Source: Chitinophaga agrisoli
Lineage (GTDB): Bacteria > Bacteroidota > Bacteroidia > Chitinophagales > Chitinophagaceae
Direction: 5' to 3'
Assembly: GCF_008386695.1 (NCBI RefSeq)
Contig: NZ_VUOC01000004.1
Coordinates: 1,304,327 to 1,368,326, forward strand
DNA: 64,000 nt
Shown: positions 49,279-59,300 of the stretch, in pieces
How the letters are laid out: each line of letters starts with the position of its first letter
Position numbering within the stretch: position 1 is the first letter of the stretch
Made by a program: the position numbers and the translations under genes
Notes under the pieces: generated by a model
Told to the model about the DNA's origin: nothing
What the model saw: only the letters and a program-made list of their open reading frames with translations
Database searches by the model: none

Positions 49279-50328
49279 TCAAGGCCGATAAATGTTGTTT
49301 TGAGACACTTGTGGCAAGAGCGCTGCCTGCCTCTCTTTACGCTTTGGCCGGTCCATTTTTGCTCTGACAAATCCGGGAACGAAACAAATTACCAGGTGCG
49401 CACGTTTCCAACGGTAACATTTCTGGAAAAAGAACATAGCAGCAAAGAGGAATACCGCCGCGCCAACAGCTATCTGAAAAGGATAAGCCAGCACTTCACT
49501 TTCCGGAATGATCATTGGAACAAGGGCAATGGCGCTGGCGGGAACAAACAATTTACCGACAATCTCAAAAAGTATGAACACGCATACGGACAGTAGCAGC
49601 GCCGTATATGCTTCCGAAACACCCAACACTATATGCAGGTAATACTGGAAGATGGCGCCTACTGTTGCGGCTATCACCACCAGCAAATAGACCTGAAAAG
49701 GACGGTTACGGAAACCCGCGGCAGATGAACTGAATTCTATAAACATCACTATCAACGGTGGCACGATAAAAAGCGGCTTTCCAATATATAGCGGAAGCGC
49801 TGCTATCAGCAGCACATACAGGAGCAATTTAGTCCAGTGCTTAGGGTTATGCCCCTTGTGTGTTGCCTTTTTGCCGGAAATAATCACCTGCCGTAACGCG
49901 CTTTTCTCCAGCAGCCATTGTCCGGCAACTACTATAATACACATAATGAAAACAGAAAGCGGGTAGACCAGCGAATCTGTTCCAAATAATAATGGCAACA
50001 TGGCGGCGGATGTTACCGGCACCAAAGTGGTGCGTGTTATGATAAGGGATAAGGAAGTAAAGACAAAGGAAATGGCAACGTTTATGAGCATGGGAAACGG
50101 AGAATAGCGCACCAGCAGCACGCCAAAAACAGCGCAGACCGTCATCAAAATCACCAGCATAGGTCTGCTGACCAACCAGATCCTTTTATCCGCCACCCAT
50201 AAACCAAGGGCCAATGCGGCCATCTCAGGAAATAAAACCTCTGGCTGCTCCAGCCATTGTGAAACGCCCACCATTAAGCCAATCATCATAAGCGCCAGGG
50301 CGTATCTAATTAATTTAAGCCTAGTCAT
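49279..50328 (-). CDS. HPP-like multi-pass membrane protein with internal duplication
   Basis: A 349-residue protein with about ten membrane segments. It has two similar halves. The first contains LFPEMAALALGLW (residues 32-44), RPMLV and VPVTSAAMLPLLFGTDSL (103-120). The second contains IVPPLIVMFIEFS (188-200), RPFQV and VPASAIALVPMIIPESEVL (262-280). The offset between matching parts is about 155-160 residues. The pattern resembles HPP transporters or FUSC-type proteins, but the family assignment is tentative. A basic tail follows the last helix (RAKMDRPKRKERQ). It may transport a small ion or organic acid. Confidence 0.75.
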   Translation of the reverse strand: MTRLKLIRYALALMMIGLMVGVSQWLEQPEVLFPEMAALALGLWVADKRIWLVSRPMLVILMTVCAVFGVLLVRYSPFPMLINVAISFVFTSLSLIITRTTLVPVTSAAMLPLLFGTDSLVYPLSVFIMCIIVVAGQWLLEKSALRQVIISGKKATHKGHNPKHWTKLLLYVLLIAALPLYIGKPLFIVPPLIVMFIEFSSSAAGFRNRPFQVYLLVVIAATVGAIFQYYLHIVLGVSEAYTALLLSVCVFILFEIVGKLFVPASAIALVPMIIPESEVLAYPFQIAVGAAVFLFAAMFFFQKCYRWKRAHLVICFVPGFVRAKMDRPKRKERQAALLPQVSQNNIYRP

Positions 50329-50438
50329 TTCTTACATCCGATTTTTAGTGGACAAAGGTACCGTGGGCATGCATGTAATTATGGTATTAATCAGGACATT
50401 TACGGCACTTTTTACTTGTTCACAGGCTATCAAAAGCC

Positions 50439-50478
50439 AAACGGCTTAAGCCCGGTAAGGACCGCACTTAAGCCGTTT
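50439..50478. terminator. Terminator after the SusCD-GGT-PLC operon
   Basis: AAACGGCTTAAG (50439-50450) and CTTAAGCCGTTT (50467-50478) pair perfectly with a 16-base loop. Read on the minus strand it is followed by GGCTTTTG. It lies 19 bases after the phospholipase C stop and ends the four-gene operon. Confidence 0.75.
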
Positions 50479-50497
50479 AGTTATTTAAGCTGTTTTA

Positions 50498-53083
50498 TCA
50501 GGAAACCGTACGTCCGATCAGTGGATCACTAAAGCTTTCTTTACCTGTTTCCACATGGCCGGCGTATCTTCTTTCATACGTGGCGTTCCCTTCTACCCGT
50601 ACGGTACAATCATACCAGCAATGGTTTTTAGCCAGGTCTACCACGAGATCCGCGGTTTCGCCGGCTTTTAATATTTTGCTGACCGTTGCGCTGCCATAAG
50701 CGTTATCGGTAACCGTTACGACCATCGTATCCTGCTGGTGGGCATTACGTACGCGCAGCTGGAGATTGCCGGTCAGTGTTTTTTTAGTCAACAGACCGCG
50801 CTGGTACTCACAGGCAATATGCAGCGCAGGGTCGTTGACGCCGCCTGCAAATACGCGGTAAAAACCATTGGGGCCGTATACTTCCAGTTTGTACTGCTCA
50901 TGCTCAAAGTCTGCCAGGGACCAGCTATCGGCAATGGTGTCTCCCGGCGTTACCGCGTAGTTCCAGGTTCTCATGCCCTGCATTGTTTTCTGCAGGCCGG
51001 GCATATCTTTCCAGCTGCCGGTAGCATATACCAGGAAGGGAGAACCTGCGGTATTGTTACCAAAGATCTCTTTTGAAGCCGTAAAAGAAAGATCGAATTT
51101 TTTGCGGCTGCTATCCAGTTTTCCCTCTACGTACAGCTGGTAAGGCAGCGGGCGCGCGGGGCGGGTACCTTTCTCCTGGTGAGGCATCAGCGCGGACATC
51201 AGCGGATCGTTATTGATCTGCGTTATATCCGCTTCTGACAGCGGCCGGAAGCCGGATAAGACCTCCTTATATTTTGCATTGGTGATCAGTTCTATATGAT
51301 CATTCTTCTTTACAGGCTCCGGTGTGGGCAGCGGTTCGCTGTTATATGGTTTGAATATGGAAGTGAGGTCTCCGCACACTGCACGGCGCCAGTTGCTGAT
51401 GTTCTCTTCTTTGATAGGTTTGCCGGATTTATGGCTGGCAAATTTTTCGAGGAACTGTAATATGGAGGTATGATCAAATACCTGGGAGCATACGGCGCCG
51501 CCCCTGGACCAGGGCGAAGCTACCACCAGCGGCACCCGGAAGCCCAGGCCAATGGAGCCGGTACGTCCTTCCCTTCCAAACCCGGGACCAGGGTACATTT
51601 TTGACCGTTCCAGCTCCTGCTCTGCGGATACCTGTTCCACGCTGCCATCAATACTTGCAGATGTTTTTCCGGCGCCAGGCATCCGGGGATCGGGCGCTGT
51701 GAACGGCGGCACGTGATCGAAATAACCATCGTTCTCATCGTAGCACAAAATGAAAATGGTCTTTTTCCATACTTCGGGGTTCTTGGTCAGGATGTCTATG
51801 CACTCTGACAAATACCAAACGCCATACCAGGGGCCGCCCGGGTGATCAGAGAACCTAGCCGGCGCCACGATCCATGATACCTGCGGCAGCTCGCCATTTG
51901 TCACGTCCGCCCTGAATTGGTGCAACACATCGCCCTTGGGAATGTTGATCTCACGTTCTACGCCATTATCGAGGTATTTATACGGCGTAAGCTCATGGTA
52001 ATAGGGATCATTGATGTTTGTAGAAAGCCCTTTGTTATGGAGGTTCTTTTCGTGCTGCGACAGCTTTTCAAACGCTTCTTTATTCCATTTGGGCATTTCG
52101 CCCGCTATTTTTGCGAGTGTATCCTGCCGGAATTTGATACCTTTTTCCAACCGGTCTTTTTCTTCCGCTGTGCCGTTGAAATTCTTAAGCTGTTCATTCA
52201 GGCCTTCCAGCTCTTTGGTCACTCTTTCATGATGCCTTTCCAGGAATGGGTGGTAGCCGGGCGTATACCGCACATTATATTGCTCGAACCATTCCAGTGG
52301 GTTATCGGTAAAATTGGCCAGCCAGGCGTCTTCTTCCCTATCCAGCCCAACATTAAGGCTTAACTCGTTCTGGTACACTTTCCATGAAACGCCATTTTCT
52401 TCCAGCCTTTCAGGGAAGGTTTTCCAGGATACCCATCTGCCATAGTCCACATCGCTGTTCCGCACATTGGCCTTGGCGCTGATATGAGGCTTTTCACGTA
52501 CGGTACCAGACCACAGGTACAGGCGGTTAGGCGTAGTACCGGTCAGCGATGAGCAGAAATTCTGATCGCATACGGTAAAAGCATCTGCCAGCGCGTAATA
52601 GAAGGGGATATCCTCCCGGGTGTAATAGCCCATGGCCAACGGCATTTTTTTATAGTCCGCATTGCCGGATTTCTTCACTTCCAGCCACCGGTCGTGCCGG
52701 CCGTTGTTACGCGCATCCACCTGGTCTTCCCATGAATGCGGCAAAGAGCTCATCCAGGTTATTCTGGTGTCCTTGAGGTTATAGCGGAATGGCGCGTAGG
52801 TGTCTTTTGCTTCATCCGTTTGCAGCCATACTTTATTCTTATTGGGCAGTGTAATGGCCCTGGGGTCATCGAAGCCACGAACGCCTTTCAATGTACCATA
52901 AGCGTGATCGAAGGACCTGTTCTCCTGCATCAGGATCACTACATGTTCCGCATCTTTCCAGGTGCTGCCTGCAGGCGGGTTAATGGCAAATGCCTTCTGT
53001 ATAGCATCCGGCAGTATATTGGAAATAGCGGCCGATCCGGATAACAGGGCGGCCTTCTTGACGAATTCTCTTCTTGTATCCAT
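50498..53083 (-). CDS. Phosphocholine-specific phospholipase C, Tat-exported (second copy)
   Basis: An 861-residue paralogue of the gene at 20144, similar throughout. The Tat signal is DTRREFVKKAALLSGSAAIS. The catalytic domain has ENRSFDH (54-60), SSLTGTTPNRLYLWSG, WIVAPARFSDHPGGPWYGVW and YDENDGYFDHVPPF. Two C-terminal DUF756-type domains follow. It hydrolyses phosphatidylcholine or sphingomyelin to release phosphocholine. Unlike the first copy it is the last gene of the SusC-SusD-gamma-glutamyltransferase operon, 42 bases after the GGT gene, which suggests a role in feeding on an external choline phospholipid or modified peptide. Confidence 0.93.
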   Translation of the reverse strand: MDTRREFVKKAALLSGSAAISNILPDAIQKAFAINPPAGSTWKDAEHVVILMQENRSFDHAYGTLKGVRGFDDPRAITLPNKNKVWLQTDEAKDTYAPFRYNLKDTRITWMSSLPHSWEDQVDARNNGRHDRWLEVKKSGNADYKKMPLAMGYYTREDIPFYYALADAFTVCDQNFCSSLTGTTPNRLYLWSGTVREKPHISAKANVRNSDVDYGRWVSWKTFPERLEENGVSWKVYQNELSLNVGLDREEDAWLANFTDNPLEWFEQYNVRYTPGYHPFLERHHERVTKELEGLNEQLKNFNGTAEEKDRLEKGIKFRQDTLAKIAGEMPKWNKEAFEKLSQHEKNLHNKGLSTNINDPYYHELTPYKYLDNGVEREINIPKGDVLHQFRADVTNGELPQVSWIVAPARFSDHPGGPWYGVWYLSECIDILTKNPEVWKKTIFILCYDENDGYFDHVPPFTAPDPRMPGAGKTSASIDGSVEQVSAEQELERSKMYPGPGFGREGRTGSIGLGFRVPLVVASPWSRGGAVCSQVFDHTSILQFLEKFASHKSGKPIKEENISNWRRAVCGDLTSIFKPYNSEPLPTPEPVKKNDHIELITNAKYKEVLSGFRPLSEADITQINNDPLMSALMPHQEKGTRPARPLPYQLYVEGKLDSSRKKFDLSFTASKEIFGNNTAGSPFLVYATGSWKDMPGLQKTMQGMRTWNYAVTPGDTIADSWSLADFEHEQYKLEVYGPNGFYRVFAGGVNDPALHIACEYQRGLLTKKTLTGNLQLRVRNAHQQDTMVVTVTDNAYGSATVSKILKAGETADLVVDLAKNHCWYDCTVRVEGNATYERRYAGHVETGKESFSDPLIGRTVS

Positions 53084-53125
53084 GTTGATTTGAGTAAGAT
53101 TGAGGATAACGGCAACTGCCGGGTA

Positions 53126-54814
53126 TTAGTACCCGGCAGCAGTTCCATCTTTTCTGAATTCCGTAGCGCCGTAATACACGCCGTTGGTAGAGTCTTTCAT
53201 GATGGCCTGGTATCCACCGTAGCCACCATAATCATGCACGATCACATGTCCTCTTTTCAACAGCCCGCCAATCGCATTCACGGAAAAGCCAGGTTCCAGG
53301 CTTACGACGCCTTTGCCCTTCATCACATCACCGGTGGGAGAACCGGAGCCCGTATGGTTGATGCGCGCGGCATCGCCCGCTTCCTGGAGGTTCATGCCAA
53401 AATCTATCAGGTTTACCAGTACCTGTACCTGGCCAAGCGGCTGCATATCAGCCCCCATTACGCCAAAACTCATCAGCGGTTTGCCATTGCGTGTAACAAA
53501 ACCGGGGATCAGTGTATGGAAAGGGCGTTTGCCCGGCTCATAGGTATTGGGCCTGCCTTTGGTCAGATTGAAAGAGCAACCGCGGTTCTGCAGGCTAAAG
53601 CCGCAGCCGTCCGGTACAATGCCTGAGCCCATGCCGGCGAAATTGCTCTGGATCAGGGATACCATGTTGCCGTAACGGTCTGCCACCGTCATGTAGATGG
53701 TGTTACCAAAACGGGCGGGGTCTCCTGCTACCAGGTCGCTGGAGGCGCGGTTGGGGTCTATCAGCTTTGCCCTTTCCGCTGCATATTCCTTGCTGATCAG
53801 GCCTTTCAGGGGAATTTTGGTAAACTCCGGATCTGCATAGTACAGTGCCCTGTCTTCATAGGTGAGCTTTTTTGCTTCGATAAACAGGTGCATGTATTCC
53901 GCGGAACCGAATCCCATCTCTTTGATGTTATAACGCTCCAGGATGTTCAGCATCTGCAGCACGGAAATACCCTGTGTATTGGGCGCAAGCTCCCATACAT
54001 CATATCCCCGGTAGTTGGTGGAAACAGGCTCCACCCAGTCTGCGTGGTGCGCTGCAAGGTCTTCTTTTGATAAAAAGCCACCTTCGCGCTTCACTGTTTT
54101 TTCAATGGAGTCCGCGATAGGGCCTTTGTAGAAAGCGTCCCTTCCGTATTTCTGGAGCAGTTTAAAGCAATTGGCCAGATCTGGGTTACGGAAGATCTGC
54201 CCCTTTTTAGGCGTTTGGCCATTGGGCATATATGTTTTCTTGTAGCCATCGAACCGCTGTAACGAGCGGGCATACCCTTTCCAGGCGGAGGCGATCACCT
54301 CTGTTACAGGGTAGCCATTGGTGGCGTAGTCGATAACAGGCTGGAACAGTTCGTTGATCGGTATTTTACCAAAACGTTTGTGGAGCGTGTACCATCCGTC
54401 CACGCAGCCGGGAACGGAAACGGAAAGCGCGCCGGAACCGGGTATTTTGGTATATCCTTTTTCCAGGAGATAATCCAGCGTCATTCCTTTGGGAGAATGG
54501 CCGCTGCCGTTGAGGCCATAGAGCTTCTGCGTTTTCTCGTCCCATACAATGGCGAAGATATCGCCGCCTATGCCGTTGCCGGTGGGCTCTACCAGGCCCA
54601 GTACCGCATTAGCTGCAATAGCGGCATCCATCGCTGTGCCACCGCGTTTTAAGATCTCAATACCCACTTGTGTTGCAAGGGGCTGACTGGTAGCTACCAT
54701 GCCATATTGGCCAATGGCTTCTGAGCGGCTGGAGAAATTGCCGCTGGCATAACGCCATTGTGCGTTGGCAATGCCGGAAATAAGCAACAAGGCTATTACC
54801 AGGTATTTGCGCAT
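53126..54814 (-). CDS. ggt: Gamma-glutamyltransferase
   Basis: About 562 residues starting MRKYLVIALLLISGIANAQW; the frame is open to 54838. The signal peptide ends near ANA. Family blocks are GGTAMDAAIAANAVLGLVEP, NGIGGDIFAIVWD, the autocleavage nucleophile threonine in FGNTIYMTVADRYGN (around residue 370), and MGADMQPLGQVQVLVNLIDF. The second half of the oxyanion site (GGYGGYQAI) lies near the C-terminus. It would cleave gamma-glutamyl amides such as glutathione in the periplasm. It is the third gene of the operon, 34 bases after SusD. Confidence 0.92.
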   Translation of the reverse strand: MRKYLVIALLLISGIANAQWRYASGNFSSRSEAIGQYGMVATSQPLATQVGIEILKRGGTAMDAAIAANAVLGLVEPTGNGIGGDIFAIVWDEKTQKLYGLNGSGHSPKGMTLDYLLEKGYTKIPGSGALSVSVPGCVDGWYTLHKRFGKIPINELFQPVIDYATNGYPVTEVIASAWKGYARSLQRFDGYKKTYMPNGQTPKKGQIFRNPDLANCFKLLQKYGRDAFYKGPIADSIEKTVKREGGFLSKEDLAAHHADWVEPVSTNYRGYDVWELAPNTQGISVLQMLNILERYNIKEMGFGSAEYMHLFIEAKKLTYEDRALYYADPEFTKIPLKGLISKEYAAERAKLIDPNRASSDLVAGDPARFGNTIYMTVADRYGNMVSLIQSNFAGMGSGIVPDGCGFSLQNRGCSFNLTKGRPNTYEPGKRPFHTLIPGFVTRNGKPLMSFGVMGADMQPLGQVQVLVNLIDFGMNLQEAGDAARINHTGSGSPTGDVMKGKGVVSLEPGFSVNAIGGLLKRGHVIVHDYGGYGGYQAIMKDSTNGVYYGATEFRKDGTAAGY

Positions 54815-54872
54815 GTGGTTGTCCGTTCTGTTCATCATTATAATACTGGTTATGGGTTAAATTAAATACCGC

Positions 54873-56345
54873 TTATTTGAGCAGCCAGGTTTTGGTATTG
54901 ATGTCATCTATTCCTTGTGCCTTTACCGCATCTTCATAGCTTTGCCTGTTGGTCACCTGTACATCAGAAGGGTAGATCAGCCTAACCGGGATACGGTTGC
55001 CGTTGAAATTCACAATGGAAGGCGTGAGCACCGGGAAGCCGGTACGTTTCCATTCATGCCAGGCCTGCCAGTCGTTAAAGAACATAGCGATCCAGCGTTG
55101 TGTACCGATCAGCTCCAGGGCCTTTGCATCATTGAAAGCAACGCCCGGCTGGCTCAGGTAGGCAGGCGTTATAGCGATGTTGACGCCGGATATCGTTTTA
55201 TAATACTCTGCAGATGCTTTGATCCCATCTTCATAGAATTGTTTTGCATCTCCTGTGATATAACCTTTTACCACACTTTCTGCGAGGATGAACTTCAGCT
55301 CTGACACCAGCATGATAAGCCCCTGGGCAGGTACGGCCACCTGCTGGCCGTTGTAGTAGATCACGCCTATTGCGGATACTTTATTATCGATATCGCTGCT
55401 AAGGTTGGCATCTTCTTCCCCATTGCGCACACCTGCAAATATTGGGGCGCCATTGTCAACAGATTCAACGGTTGGCTGTCCAAAGATCTGCATGCGGGGG
55501 TCCTGCAGGGCATTCATTTTATCTGCAAATGTTTTAGCGATGCGGCGCTGCAGGAAGAAGGCGGCACGTTGCCCGGTAACAGGGAAAAGATTGGGAGATT
55601 CTACGTATTTCAGGGCTGCATTGTCAGCAACTGCGTCCATGATAGGATATACAGTAGGGTTGCTAATGATCTCCCGCATGTCTGCGGTAGGGTCCACTTT
55701 GGCGGATCTTCTCAGCAGTAAGCGCAGGCGCAGGCTGTTCGCGAACTTTTTCCATTTCAGCACATCGCCATTGAAGAGGATATCATTCTTAATAACTTCG
55801 CCATTTGCTGTTAACAGCTCGTTGGCCTGTTTCAGCTCATTGATCAGCCCCTGGTAGATCTCTTGTTGTGAATCAAATTTAGGCGTATAAATGGGATCGC
55901 CGCCGTCTTTCCCATTCTTACCCTGTAATGCCTCGCTGTATGGCAGGTCGCCATAACAATCCGTCATGCGGGAAAATATGAGTGCGCGCATCACCATTGC
56001 AATGCCTTTGTAGTTGTTCAGGTTCCTCTCCACCGCGATATCATACAAGTTCTGCACGTTCCTGAGATTGGAGTACCCGTTGCTCCACACGTTGTAAGCG
56101 CCCAGGCGGTAACGGTCTATACCCGGCTCGCGGATCTCAGCAGAGTACTGCATCAATATGTTCCCGCGCTCAAAGGCGTCGTTGGCCATTTCGGTAACCA
56201 CTCCCCTGATGATGTTCACCATCAGCAGCTCCGGGTTGATGACCTCCGGGTTATTGGGGTTGGCGTTGATGGATTCAAAATCCTTTTTACAACCTGCCAA
56301 CGCAACAGTTATAAAGATGACAAATGGTAGGAATAATTTTTTCAT
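54873..56345 (-). CDS. SusD/RagB-like surface lipoprotein (SusD-like_2 type)
   Basis: A 490-residue lipoprotein with lipobox VALAGC and lipidation at Cys19. The N-terminal DFESINANPNNPEVINPELL block, the YGDLPYSEALQGK repeat and the VIGTQRWIAMFFNDWQAWHEW-like C-terminal region mark the SusD-like_2 group, many of which are linked to peptide rather than glycan uptake. It caps the SusC channel from outside the cell and binds the substrate. It is 20 bases downstream of the SusC stop. Confidence 0.9.
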   Translation of the reverse strand: MKKLFLPFVIFITVALAGCKKDFESINANPNNPEVINPELLMVNIIRGVVTEMANDAFERGNILMQYSAEIREPGIDRYRLGAYNVWSNGYSNLRNVQNLYDIAVERNLNNYKGIAMVMRALIFSRMTDCYGDLPYSEALQGKNGKDGGDPIYTPKFDSQQEIYQGLINELKQANELLTANGEVIKNDILFNGDVLKWKKFANSLRLRLLLRRSAKVDPTADMREIISNPTVYPIMDAVADNAALKYVESPNLFPVTGQRAAFFLQRRIAKTFADKMNALQDPRMQIFGQPTVESVDNGAPIFAGVRNGEEDANLSSDIDNKVSAIGVIYYNGQQVAVPAQGLIMLVSELKFILAESVVKGYITGDAKQFYEDGIKASAEYYKTISGVNIAITPAYLSQPGVAFNDAKALELIGTQRWIAMFFNDWQAWHEWKRTGFPVLTPSIVNFNGNRIPVRLIYPSDVQVTNRQSYEDAVKAQGIDDINTKTWLLK

Positions 56346-56365
56346 ATCGAAAGAGATGATTATGA

Positions 56366-59300
56366 TCAGAATTTAAAATTGAGATTGAGGCCGAAGCTTC
56401 TGGCGGAAGGCAGTGAGAAGTTCTCGTCACCAGCCACCACGGCGTCACCGGACATAGAAGAAGTATCCGGATCAACATGCGGCACTTTGGTCCAGAGCAG
56501 GAGGTTCCTGCCTACGAACATGATAGAGATATCTTTGATAGGGAACCTGCCCAGCACCCGGCGGGGGATCACATAACCCAGTTTCACTTCTCTTAATTTG
56601 AGCCAGGTAGCGTCGAAGGTGCCTGATTCGCCATTGAAATAACCGCCCCAATAGGTTTCTGCGGACACATTTACATTATTGGGCACATATTTGCCATCCT
56701 GGGCAAGCATCACGCCTTTACCTACGATACCGTGCTCACGGCCTTCCAGCGACTCAATCAGCTGACCGGCTTCGTTGCCGCGCACATACATATAATCATA
56801 GATCTGGCCACCGTATTTCCAATCGAGCAGGAAGCTGGCAACAAAACCTTTATAGTTAAAGGTGTTGGAGATACCTGCTATCCAGTCCGGGTTGTAGTTG
56901 CCCAGCTTTTTAAGGGTAGGATCGTCCTGCGGAAGCCCGTTCAGGTAAATAATATTACCATCAGCATCCCTTTTGTAGGTGGTGCCGTACATATCGCCCA
57001 TTCTTCCGCCAACCCTGGCCTGGTTAGACAGGTGGCCGCTAGGCAGGGAATAAGTGTCCAGGCCGTCTACCAACTCTACTACTTTTGCCCTGCTGGCAGA
57101 CCAGTTCACCATTATATCCCACTGGAAGTTTTTGGATCTTACAGGCGCCAGGTTCAGCATCACCTCAAAACCATGGCTCTGGATCTTACCGGCATTCAGG
57201 AAACGGGTTGTGTACCCGGATGTCTGGTCCAGCGGCAGGCTCAGGATCTGGTTTTTGCTGACAGTATTATAATAGGTGAAGTCGAGGCCCACCCTGTTGT
57301 TGAAGAACTTCAGCTCTGTCCCCATCTCATAGGTATCCAGCATTTCCGGCAGCAGGTCCGCGTTTGCGATAGACGACGGTTCCGCCACTGTTTGCAGGCT
57401 GCTCCATGCTGTAGAGTAGCCGTATACGTTACGCAGCCTGTAAGGGCGGGTATCATTACCTACCCTTGCCCAGCTCAATCGTACCTTACCAAAGCTAAGC
57501 GGTGAATTCGCAGGCAGTTTCATGAAATCCGTAAATACGCCGCTCAATGATACGGAAGGATAGAAATAGGAGTTGTTGGCGGCTGGCAATGAAGAAGACC
57601 AGTCGTTCCTGGCGGTAACATCCAGGAAGATAGCGTTTTTATAAGCTGCCTGGCCATAACCATACAAGCTGTTGATGGCATATTTCTGATCATATTGTGA
57701 ACCTGCCAGGGGTAAGCTGGAGTTACCCAGGTTATAAACGCCCGGTACGCTCAGCTGGCCTGCGGTGGCAGAGATATCTTCCTGTTTCTGGCGCATCTGG
57801 TTACCGCCTACGGATCCTTTAATGGTCCAGTCGCTGTTCAGCGATTTCTGGTAGGTCAGCAGGAAGTCGGAGTTCCTTTCCTGGAACAGCAGCTTTTCCA
57901 GCCTGTACATACCCTGGCGGTATGAGTTGGTACCCTGGGAGCGGCGGGTATCCCTTCTTTCATTGCTTTGGTCCATACCGGTCCGCACCATCAGGCTCAG
58001 TTCCGGTGTGAATTGGTAGTTCAGTGAAACATTACCGATCCACCGGTCCTTTTGCATACCATTAAGGTTTTCGTATGCGCCAAAATATGGGTTATCGTTC
58101 AGCGTGTAGTTATAGGTAAAAGGCTGTGTACCCTCATATCCCTTAAACCAGTAATCGCGCATCTTGTCTGTGCGTACCTGCCTGCCTTCCCAGATCCAGG
58201 TGTACACAGGGCTTTCGTTACCGTAGCCGATCACCGTTCTGTTCTTGCTGTTTGTATTAATATAATTAACCGCCGTATTGATGGTAAGCTTGTCGGTGAT
58301 CTTATAACCGGCATTTAGTGCAACGTTGTCCCTTTTCTGATCAGTATTGGGTACAAGGCCGGTTTGGTTCAAATTGGTATAGGAAACCCGGAAAGTTCCT
58401 TTATCATTACCGCCGGATACTGCCACATTATTGGTAAGCGTGCGGCCGGTCTGGTAGAATTCCTTTACGTTATCGGGATAGGGTACCCATTTAACCACTT
58501 CCCCATTTTTAGGCGGATACTCTGTGTTAACCGGCACTTTCATATCCCTGCCATCCAACGGAGGGCCCCAGCTTCTGCCGCCGTCGCCGATGTTATATAC
58601 ACCGCCGCGTCCCTGGCCATATCCATTCTGATAGGTAGGCAGCAACATCACGGTTTCAATGCTGGTAGTGGAGTTAACAGAAACGCCTATACCCTGGCCA
58701 GCCTTTCCTTTTTTGGTGGTGATCAGCACCACGCCGTTACCGGCCCTTGAGCCATACAAAGCTGCGGCGGTGGGGCCTTTCAGCACGGAGATGTTCTCAA
58801 TATCGTCCGGGTTGATCTCGCCGGCGCCATTGCCATAGTCGATCTTCATGCCTGTGGAGGATACGCTGTTGGAGTTGTCGATGGGAATACCATCTACCAC
58901 GAACAAGGGCTGGTTGTTCCCGGCCAGGGAGGTTTCTCCCCTGATAACGATCTTGGAAGAGCCGCCAATGCTATTGGAGCCGTTCACGATGTTCACACCT
59001 GCTACCCTACCGGCCAGCGCGTTCACCAGGTTGGTTTCCCGGGCCTGTGTCATGGTCTCGCCCTTTACTTCCTGGATGGAGTATCCAACGGCCCTTTTCT
59101 TGCTGGTAATACCCAGCGCTGTTACTACCACATCCTGCAGCTGGCGGGAAGTGGCGTTCATTGTAATGTTTACAAAACCGTCTTTAACGGTGACGTGCTG
59201 TTGCTCATACCCAATGGATGAAATGATCAGTACCGCGTCTTTTTCCGCGTTTAGTGAGAATGTACCGTCTGCAAGTGTTCTTGCCCCTTTTGTTGTCCCC

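Noticed and set aside
49300-49596. A 98-residue plus-strand frame
   Set aside because: It is antisense to the HPP-like membrane protein.
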